Positions 25,293 to 32,340 of a DNA stretch of 45,570 nucleotides are shown one piece after another. A program made the translations under genes and the position numbers. Under the pieces are notes generated by a model. That model was not told the origin of the DNA, made no database searches, and worked only from the letters and a program-made list of their open reading frames with translations. Source of the DNA: DASRAP01 sp035277145 (GTDB taxonomy: Bacteria > Gemmatimonadota > Gemmatimonadetes > Gemmatimonadales > Gemmatimonadaceae); NCBI GenBank assembly GCA_035277145.1, contig DATELA010000080.1:1-45570 (forward strand). The letters are read 5' to 3'. The first letter of the stretch is position 1, and every line of letters begins with the position of its first letter.

Positions 25293-27766
25293 TGCGTCAC
25301 GCCGGGCACTGTGCCGCGCAGCTGGCGCGCATTACGCGATGGATCGTCGCAATCACGTGTATTGTTTCGCGCGCGGACGCGCAACGCTGGGAAGGCGGAC
25401 CCGAACTGCGCGCGGAGTACATGCGCTGGATCGAGACGTATCCGTCGTTCGACGATGACGTAACACGCGCACGCATTCGCGCGTGGGAGCAACTTGGTGC
25501 GCGACGAATGGGACCGCGGCTCGCATCGATTCTCCCTGCACCGGGCGGTGCCGGAACGTTCACGCCGCTCGGCCCATTTGGTTTGGTACAGGAGAACGGA
25601 TTTTTCTTTTCCGCGCCGCAGGCCGAGGGCGGACGCGTCGCCGCAATCGCCATCGATCCGTCGCGACGCAACACGATTTACGTCGGGACTGCGAACGGTG
25701 GCGTGTGGAAGTCGACGGACGCTGGATTCAGCTGGCGCGCACTCACTGACGATCAATGCGGCATGACGATTGGATCGATCGTCGTCGATCCAGTGAACAC
25801 CGACATGGTGTACGCCTCAACCGGCGAACCATCGGAGACGTCGTCGCACGGCTGCGGGATTCTGCGTTCGATCGACGGCGGGAATTCGTGGACACGGCTT
25901 GGCGCGACCACGTTCGATCGTGTGCGCATTTACGCCATTCATATCGATCCGCGTACGGCGGGTTCGATCTCGGCGTCGACGATTGTTGCCGCGTCGAGCA
26001 GCGGGCTGTGGCGTTCCACGAACGGTGGCACAACCTGGACGCGTGCGTTCACGGGTGTGTTCAGCGACGTCATCGGGCATCCGGCGAATGGCGCGATCAT
26101 GTACGCGGTGCGCTTCGGACAAGGATCTGGATCGCCGGGTGCGTTCTTCCGTTCAGTCGATGGCGGCGCATTGTGGACCGAAATCACCGGGACCTTCCCC
26201 GGTATCGACGCATCGCGCATCGAGCTCGCCGTAAGCGCATCGCGTCCAGACGCGGTCTACGCCATTGCTGGACGTCGTTCGAACAGCACGCTGCTCGGCG
26301 TGTATCGGTGGGAAGAGAGTTCGGGAATGGTCGACCTCGGTACGAACGGCCTGATCTTCCCAACGAATCGCATCGACTTCGGCGCGCAAACAGGATACGA
26401 CCTGGCGATTGCCGTCGACCCTGTCGACGCGAATCGCATTTACGTGGCGGGTGTGCGCGCATTTCGATCGATCGATGGCGGCGCGTCGTACGTCGAGATG
26501 GCACCGACTGTCCACGTCGATTGGCACGTGATCAGGATCGATCCCGCTGATCGGACGCGCGTGTTCGTTGGAAATGACGGCGGAATTTTCGCGTCGCTCG
26601 ATCGAACAGAGTCGTTTCAGAGCCGCAACTACGGCATCTCGACGCAGATGTTTTATCCCGGAATCGCTGTGCATCCATCGAACGCCGCGTTCGTACTCGG
26701 CGGGCTGCAGGACAACGGGACGATTCGTGCGGGTGCGTTTTCGATTTACGAAGGGGTGTCCGGCGGTGACGGTGGATTTGCGGCAATCAATCCAAACGAT
26801 CCGTCGGTCTTTTGGACCACGTGCCAGCGCGCGGCAGCCCAAGGCTGTCTGTGGCGACACACGTCGACGGGGCGCTCGGTTCGTCGAAATGGAATCGATG
26901 TCAACGACCGGCATCCGTTTATTGCGCCGCTCGTAATGAGTCCGAACGATCCGACGCGTTTGTATTACGCCACGCAGCGACTATGGCGTACCACCGACGA
27001 GGGATTGCTCTGGACCGCGCAGAGCGTTGATCTCACGAAGGGCACGGGCACCATCGCGGCCATCGCAGAAGCGCCGGGCAACGCGAACTATGTGTACGTC
27101 GGAACGAACGACGGCAATCTGTGGGTGTCAGACAATGCGACATCGACGTGGCGCGGACCCGCCACCGGTTTGCCGGACCGCGCGCTGACCGACGTCGCCA
27201 TCGACGCCGCCGATCCGTTGCGCGCATGGGTCGCTATCGGCGGATTCGGTTCATCGCATTTGTTCAGTACAGCAAACGCGGGTGTTTCGTGGACCGACGC
27301 CGGCGCAGGACTTCCTGATGTGCCTGCATCAGCGGTGCTCGCTGTTCCGGGCACAACGCGCGTGTACGTCGGCACTGACCTTGGCGTGTACGAATCTCTG
27401 ACCGGCGCACCACCGTGGGTACGCGTTCCCGGCTTGCCGATGGTGCGCACGACGGACTTGATCTATCAACCGCGTTTCAATCTCGTCATCGCCGGCACGT
27501 ACGGCCGCGGTTTATGGGGACTCAACATCGGCACGCAATCGACGGTACTGCGCGGTGACGTCGATCAAAACGGCGTCGTGAATCCGGCCGATGCACTGCT
27601 CATTCAGCAAGCAGTGTCAGGCCAGGCATTGCCACCGGCACTCGCGCTGTTCCCCTACGCCGACGCGAATTGCGACGGAACGGTCAGCGTCACCGATGCG
27701 GTGCTCGTCCTGCGCTTTTCAGTAGGCGCAAGCGTGAACGGCGCGTGCGTGGGAACGATTCGCTGA
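25292..27766 (+). CDS. Large secreted BNR-repeat propeller protein with C-terminal dockerin
   Basis: An 824-residue exported protein. A signal peptide covers residues 1 to about 31 (IVAITCIVSRADAQ). The bulk (about 100-740) is a β-propeller of sialidase/VPS10 type with many BNR-like motifs, for example KSTDAGFSWRAL, RSIDGGNSWTRLG, RSTNGGTTWTRAF, RSVDGGALWTEI and TTDEGLLWTAQ. The last 75 residues form a dockerin with two calcium-loop repeats: DVDQNGVVNPADALLIQQ (from 756) and DANCDGTVSVTDAVLVLR (from 791). It is the last gene of an operon whose first two products carry cohesin-like domains. BNR proteins often bind or cut glycans, but the catalytic Asp and Tyr/Glu set of sialidases is not apparent, so enzyme activity is uncertain. 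Confidence 0.85.
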   Translation: MRHAGHCAAQLARITRWIVAITCIVSRADAQRWEGGPELRAEYMRWIETYPSFDDDVTRARIRAWEQLGARRMGPRLASILPAPGGAGTFTPLGPFGLVQENGFFFSAPQAEGGRVAAIAIDPSRRNTIYVGTANGGVWKSTDAGFSWRALTDDQCGMTIGSIVVDPVNTDMVYASTGEPSETSSHGCGILRSIDGGNSWTRLGATTFDRVRIYAIHIDPRTAGSISASTIVAASSSGLWRSTNGGTTWTRAFTGVFSDVIGHPANGAIMYAVRFGQGSGSPGAFFRSVDGGALWTEITGTFPGIDASRIELAVSASRPDAVYAIAGRRSNSTLLGVYRWEESSGMVDLGTNGLIFPTNRIDFGAQTGYDLAIAVDPVDANRIYVAGVRAFRSIDGGASYVEMAPTVHVDWHVIRIDPADRTRVFVGNDGGIFASLDRTESFQSRNYGISTQMFYPGIAVHPSNAAFVLGGLQDNGTIRAGAFSIYEGVSGGDGGFAAINPNDPSVFWTTCQRAAAQGCLWRHTSTGRSVRRNGIDVNDRHPFIAPLVMSPNDPTRLYYATQRLWRTTDEGLLWTAQSVDLTKGTGTIAAIAEAPGNANYVYVGTNDGNLWVSDNATSTWRGPATGLPDRALTDVAIDAADPLRAWVAIGGFGSSHLFSTANAGVSWTDAGAGLPDVPASAVLAVPGTTRVYVGTDLGVYESLTGAPPWVRVPGLPMVRTTDLIYQPRFNLVIAGTYGRGLWGLNIGTQSTVLRGDVDQNGVVNPADALLIQQAVSGQALPPALALFPYADANCDGTVSVTDAVLVLRFSVGASVNGACVGTIR

Positions 27767-27772
27767 CCGCAA

Positions 27773-27838
27773 AGGAGCGAGGATCAAGTTTGAGGGGCGA
27801 GTGAATAGTGGAGATCCTCACCCTTGATCCTCGCTCCT
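27773..27838. repeat. Hairpin (23-base arms) between convergent genes
   Basis: The arms 27773-27795 and 27816-27838 match at 21 of 23 positions around a 20-base loop. The left arm is AGGAGCGAGGATCAAG..., and more copies of the unit's complement (CGCTCCTCGCTCCT) continue to 27875, inside the end of the amidohydrolase gene. The place between two convergent stops fits a shared terminator. Confidence 0.85.
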
Positions 27839-27854
27839 ATCGGTCACTGCTCCT

Positions 27855-29150
27855 CTATTTTCGCTCCTCGCTCCTGTATGTCACCCCGTTCTTCATAACG
27901 AAGACAACGTTACGGACAGCGCTGATCTCTTTTGTGGGATCGCCGTTGACGGCGACGAGATCGGCGAACAGTCCTTTGCGCACCGAGCCGATCCGCTCTT
28001 CCATGTGCAACATCTTTGCGTCGATTGATGTCGCGGCTTTGAGTGCCTGGATGGGTGTGAGGCCATAGCTCACCAGCAATTCGATTTCCCGCGCGTTGTC
28101 GCCGTGCGTGAACACACCGACGTCGCTGCCGTTGCAAATCGTCACGCCTGCAGCGAGCGCTGCTTTGACACTCGCGCGTTTTGCCGCGATTCGCGCCGGC
28201 TCTGGATCACCGCGCTTCCATCCGCCGTATTGCAGAATCGCATCGCCGGCCGCGACCGTCGGACACAACACGACGCCGCGTTCGGCCATCAGTTTGAAAA
28301 CTTCGGGCGTTCCGCCGTCACCGTGCTCGATCGATTCAACACCGGCGAGCGTTGCACGTCGCATCCCCTCCGCGGTGGACGCGTGTGCAACCACCGGCCG
28401 GCCTGAACTCCCCGCGATTTCCACGATGAGTTTGAGTTCGTCGAGCGTGAATATGGGGCGCGCTTCGCCGTTCGGACCCCAGCGATAGTCCGCGTACACC
28501 TTGATCCAATCCGCGCCGTGTTTGATCTGGCTGCGCACCACACGCGTAATGCCATCGATTCCGTCCGCTTCCTCGGCGCCAACGGGAATCAGATCGGCGA
28601 CGTCGGTCGAGAATCCGGACACCGGTCCGTAGCTCCCCGTCGCAACAATCGCGCGCGTGGTTGTGATTACGCGAGGACCCGGAATGATTCCCTGCGCAAT
28701 CGCCTGCTTGAGTCCAACGTCGGCGTATCCCGCACCTTCGGTGCCGAGGTCGCGCACAGTAGTGAATCCGGCCATGAGCGTCGCGCGCGCGTGATTGACC
28801 GCGCGCGCAACACGAAGCGCCTCGGCTTCGCGCAGTACCTGATCGTTCCACGATGTCTCGTTGTACGGATGCAGGAGCAAGTGCGAGTGCCCTTCGATCA
28901 TTCCTGGCATCAGCGTGGTTCCCGGCAAATTCACGGTCGTCGCACCAGCGGGTGCCGTGATTTGCGCACGCGGCCCGACTTCTTCAATGCGATCGCCGCG
29001 CACCAACACCGCCCACCCTTCATTCGGCGCGTTGCTGGTTCCGTCCCACACGCGAGCCGGTACGATGAGCGTAACGTTTTGTGGCGCGCGCGTCTGCTGC
29101 GCCAACGCCGGCGCGGCCGCAAAGAGAACCGTCAATGAGAAGAGTTTCAT
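27855..29150 (-). CDS. Secreted metal-dependent amidohydrolase (imidazolonepropionase/prolidase-like)
   Basis: A 431-residue exported amidohydrolase-superfamily enzyme. The signal peptide ends at PALAQ (residue 18). The metal site is intact: His88 and His90 (EGHSH), Lys217 (WIKVYADY, likely carboxylated), His256 (VVAHAS), His276 (SIEHGD) and Asp343 (NGSDVG). This set matches the family that includes Xaa-Pro/Xaa-Arg dipeptidases and imidazolonepropionase-like enzymes. Given the secretion and the peptidases nearby, a dipeptidase role is likely, but substrate cannot be read from sequence. The last codons (...RSEERK) derive from a GGAGCGA repeat that continues into the adjacent intergenic hairpin. 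It is divergent from the DUF885 gene with only 42 bases between starts. Confidence 0.85.
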   Translation of the reverse strand: MKLFSLTVLFAAAPALAQQTRAPQNVTLIVPARVWDGTSNAPNEGWAVLVRGDRIEEVGPRAQITAPAGATTVNLPGTTLMPGMIEGHSHLLLHPYNETSWNDQVLREAEALRVARAVNHARATLMAGFTTVRDLGTEGAGYADVGLKQAIAQGIIPGPRVITTTRAIVATGSYGPVSGFSTDVADLIPVGAEEADGIDGITRVVRSQIKHGADWIKVYADYRWGPNGEARPIFTLDELKLIVEIAGSSGRPVVAHASTAEGMRRATLAGVESIEHGDGGTPEVFKLMAERGVVLCPTVAAGDAILQYGGWKRGDPEPARIAAKRASVKAALAAGVTICNGSDVGVFTHGDNAREIELLVSYGLTPIQALKAATSIDAKMLHMEERIGSVRKGLFADLVAVNGDPTKEISAVRNVVFVMKNGVTYRSEERK

Positions 29151-29192
29151 GCTCGCTAAGATAGCGCCGGTGGGGCATTTTCATCCGCCAGC

Positions 29193-30818
29193 ATGATGCC
29201 TGAATCCTGGGACGCCCTCGTCACTGAGTTTCTCGACTCGACGTTTGCCGCTCGCCCCGAGATTGCCGTCAACTCGGGTCGCCATGAGTTCGATGGCCAA
29301 TTACCCGATTGGTCCGAGGCAGGGCTCACGCGCGAACGCGACCGGCTCACGTCGTGGCGTTCGCGCTTGCACGCGATTGAGACGCGGTCGCTCGACACCG
29401 CGCGCGCGTTCGAACGGGACTACATGATCGCGGTCATCGACGGGATGCTGTTCTGGCTCGCCCGCGCCGATTGGCCGCACAAGAACCCGACGTTTTACGC
29501 GGACGCGCTCGATCCGGATGTGTACGTCTCACGGCCGTACGCGCCACTCGAGCAACGCATGAAAGCGTACATCACGTACGCGCGTGCCGTGCCGGCCGCG
29601 GCGCAACACATCAAGCAGAATCTCAAGCCGCCGCTTCCGCGCACATACATCGATCGAGGCTCAGGCGCGTTCGGCGGACTCGCGTCGTTCTACGCGACCG
29701 ATGTCCCGCCTGTATTCGCGGCCGTCAAGGACGAAACGCTGCACAAAGAGTTCAACGCGGCCAATGGCAGCGCGATCGCCGCGTTGAAGGACGTAGACGC
29801 GTGGCTCCAATCGCTGCGCGCGACGGAAACGGAGGATTTCGCGCTCGGTGCCGATCTGTTCAGAGAAATGTTGTCGGCAACGGAGGGCGTCGACACGCCG
29901 CTCGACGAGCTCGCGCGCATTGCGCGCGCTGATCTCGATCGCAATCTCGCGCTCCTCGAGCAGGCGTGCGCAAAGTACGCGCCCGGCAAGAGCACGCATG
30001 AATGCGTTGCGCTCGTCGAAGCGAAAAAGACCACGAAGAGTCCCGTCGACGAAGCGCGCGATCAACTCGCGCAGCTGCGCGCATTCATTGCGAAGGCGGA
30101 TCTCGTCACGATTCCCGGCACGGAGCAAGCGAACGTCAACGAGTCGCCGCCGTACATGCGCTGGAACATGGCGTACATCATGATTCCGGGCCCGTACGAG
30201 AAGAACATGCCGTCCACGTATTACATCGCGCCGCCCGATCCATCGTGGACCGCTGCGGAACGCGCCGCATACTTGCCTGGCCGCGCGAATCTTATGTTCA
30301 CCTCCGCGCACGAAGTATGGCCGGGACATTTCCTGCAATTCCTCCACGCCAATCGTTCGCCGTCGAAGTTCGGCCAGGTGTTCGTCGGCTACGCGTTCGC
30401 CGAAGGATGGGCGCATTACACGGAAGAAATGGTGTGGGACGCCGGATTCAGTAACGGCGATCCGGAAATGCACATCGGTCAGCTCATCAATGCGTTATTG
30501 CGAAACGCGCGTTTCGTCGCAGCGATCGGGTTGCACACCGGCGGTATGACCGTTGCCGACGCCGAGAAGCTTTTTGTCGAAGAGGGACACCAAGATCCCG
30601 GCACTGCGCGACAACAAGCGGCGCGCGGCACGTTCGATCCCGCGTACCTCAACTACACACTCGGCAAACTCATGATTGTGAAGTTGCGCGATGACTGGAT
30701 CGCGTCGCGCGGAGGGCGCGCGGCGTGGAAACAGTTCCACGACGAGGTGCTGAAGTTCGGTGGGCCGCCGGTGCCGTTGGTCCGGCGCGCCATGCTCGGC
30801 GGCGGCAATCTGTTTTAG
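29193..30818 (+). CDS. DUF885 family zincin-like protein
   Basis: A 541-residue protein of the DUF885 family, mostly helical, with the zinc-protease-like motif His373-Glu374...His379 (TSAHEVWPGHFLQ) and the downstream Glu404 and His408 (FAEGWAHYTEE). This HExxPGH arrangement followed by EGWAHY is typical of DUF885. The family is related to metallocarboxypeptidases by fold, but substrates are largely unknown. No signal peptide is seen, unlike the surrounding hydrolases, so it is probably cytoplasmic. Two adjacent ATGs (29193, 29196) are possible starts. It converges with the next gene, leaving 13 bases between stops. Confidence 0.86.
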   Translation: MMPESWDALVTEFLDSTFAARPEIAVNSGRHEFDGQLPDWSEAGLTRERDRLTSWRSRLHAIETRSLDTARAFERDYMIAVIDGMLFWLARADWPHKNPTFYADALDPDVYVSRPYAPLEQRMKAYITYARAVPAAAQHIKQNLKPPLPRTYIDRGSGAFGGLASFYATDVPPVFAAVKDETLHKEFNAANGSAIAALKDVDAWLQSLRATETEDFALGADLFREMLSATEGVDTPLDELARIARADLDRNLALLEQACAKYAPGKSTHECVALVEAKKTTKSPVDEARDQLAQLRAFIAKADLVTIPGTEQANVNESPPYMRWNMAYIMIPGPYEKNMPSTYYIAPPDPSWTAAERAAYLPGRANLMFTSAHEVWPGHFLQFLHANRSPSKFGQVFVGYAFAEGWAHYTEEMVWDAGFSNGDPEMHIGQLINALLRNARFVAAIGLHTGGMTVADAEKLFVEEGHQDPGTARQQAARGTFDPAYLNYTLGKLMIVKLRDDWIASRGGRAAWKQFHDEVLKFGGPPVPLVRRAMLGGGNLF

Positions 30819-30831
30819 CCGCGACGCGCGT

Positions 30832-31680
30832 TCAGCGGCGCGTGCTGTCCCGTCGCGCCGCGCGCGCCTTGTCGGTGCGCTCGCGTAACGCTTTCACCGC
30901 TTTGTCGAACTCCATCTGACTCTGGGCGCGCATTGCCTGGTACATGATGTCGGCGCGCATGTCCATGAGAATGCGAGTGCGCTCACTGCGCGATGGATTC
31001 GCCTGCTGCGTGATTGGAAGCGCGGCGAGCACCAGCGTGGGCAAGCGGAACTTGCCGAAATAAATGAACTGCGAATCGACGCCGAACTTTCCTCCGCCGC
31101 GAATGACAGTCCAATCGTTCGGGTTTGGCTCGCCGCGGGCAAGGGCCTGCGCACGCGCAACCGAATCCCAGTATTGCGTGATCCACGTGCGCATGACGCT
31201 GTCAGGCGAGCCGGTCGCGCGCGGAAGTGACGTGGGCGCGCGCGCAGGCTCAACGCCGTTGAACACACCCGTTAACGGCGGTCGCGGTGCCAACTGTGGA
31301 ATCAGCCCGCGACCAATCACGCGCGGATTCGTATCGCCGACGACCGGTGGCGGAACGGCAACCGGAACGGTCGCGGGCGGCGCGACCGTCGGCGGTTCAA
31401 TCGTCGTTGGTGGAGGAACGGAACGCGTCGGCTCGACCGGCGGTGGATCGCGTCGCGGAGGCGTCGGTGCCGCGTCGCGACGCACCGGCGGCTCGCGCAG
31501 TTGCACGGGCTCAACGCGCTCTTCCTGCGGCTTCGACACTTTGCGCGCGAGCGCAATGATTGGAATTGTGACGACGCTCGCGAACACAATGATGAGAACG
31601 GTTTGCACGGCAGCCGCGACAACGTAGGGCCCGCGCCCTTCGTTGCCTTTCGGCAGCTTGACTTCAAACCGTTTCCGCAT
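30832..31680 (-). CDS. Membrane-anchored Pro-rich protein of unknown function
   Basis: A 282-residue protein I do not recognise. It has a basic cytoplasmic start (MRKRFEVKLPKGNEGRG), one transmembrane helix (about residues 19-45), a long Pro-rich stretch (about 55-115, many PP, PPVEP and VPPP repeats), and a C-terminal region (about 150-280) that is moderately charged, with ITQYWDSVARAQ and a basic helix-rich end. This layout resembles TonB-like or linker-type periplasm-spanning proteins, but no TonB C-terminal fold is evident. It starts 6 bases after the FAH-family gene, so it is likely the last gene of the same transcript. Confidence 0.6.
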   Translation of the reverse strand: MRKRFEVKLPKGNEGRGPYVVAAAVQTVLIIVFASVVTIPIIALARKVSKPQEERVEPVQLREPPVRRDAAPTPPRRDPPPVEPTRSVPPPTTIEPPTVAPPATVPVAVPPPVVGDTNPRVIGRGLIPQLAPRPPLTGVFNGVEPARAPTSLPRATGSPDSVMRTWITQYWDSVARAQALARGEPNPNDWTVIRGGGKFGVDSQFIYFGKFRLPTLVLAALPITQQANPSRSERTRILMDMRADIMYQAMRAQSQMEFDKAVKALRERTDKARAARRDSTRR

Positions 31681-31686
31681 GCGTTG

Positions 31687-32304
31687 TCAGCTTGCCGCAA
31701 CCACCGGTGACCGCACGCGACTCACACCAACAACCTCGACTTCGACGGTATCACCAGCCACGAGCGGACCAATGCCTGCCGGCGTGCCCGTCAGAATGAG
31801 ATCTCCGGGGAGCAGCGTCATAACGCGCGAGGCGTACACGAGAATGTCGGGAATTGGAAACGCCATTTCCGACGCGCGCGCGCGCTGACGCTGCTGGCCG
31901 TTGACGCGTGTCACGACTTCGAGCGCGGTGAGATCCTTTGGCGTGTCGCCAACGGGGCCAACGGGGCAAAACGTGTCGAAGCCTTTGGCGCGCGTCCATT
32001 GTCCGTCGACTTTCTGCAGATCGCGCGCTGTCACATCGTTGCACGCCGCAATTCCGCGAATGCCGGCAATCGCATCAGCTGGTGTTGCGTTGCGCAACCG
32101 TTTGCCGATCACCACGCCGATCTCGCCTTCATGATCCACCCGTGACGAGTCTGGCGGGAGCACGATCGCTTCTCCGTCCGCGATGACCGCAGTCGGTGGC
32201 TTGAGAAACAACAACGGCGCCGTCGGCACGTCGTTGCCGAGTTCGCGCGCATGTTCGAGATAGTTGCGGCCGACGCAAATGATCTTTGATGGAGTGAGTG
32301 TCAT
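31687..32304 (-). CDS. Fumarylacetoacetate hydrolase family protein (acylpyruvase-like)
   Basis: A 205-residue FAH-family hydrolase of the short type (YcgM/FAHD1-like). It starts with KIICVGRNYLEHARELG, and metal ligands are visible as Glu59 and Glu61 (VDHEGEIGVVIG) and Asp90 (CNDVTARD), followed by KGFDTFCPVGP and the late TGTPAGIGPL loop. Family members cleave C-C bonds in acylpyruvates or related 2-oxo compounds, and some decarboxylate oxaloacetate. The gene lies 36 bases after the DinG-like helicase stop and 6 bases before the next gene. Its substrate is not deducible here. Confidence 0.9.
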   Translation of the reverse strand: MTLTPSKIICVGRNYLEHARELGNDVPTAPLLFLKPPTAVIADGEAIVLPPDSSRVDHEGEIGVVIGKRLRNATPADAIAGIRGIAACNDVTARDLQKVDGQWTRAKGFDTFCPVGPVGDTPKDLTALEVVTRVNGQQRQRARASEMAFPIPDILVYASRVMTLLPGDLILTGTPAGIGPLVAGDTVEVEVVGVSRVRSPVVAAS

Positions 32305-32340
32305 CTATGAATAGTACCCGTTGGACGTGAACACCGTTGC

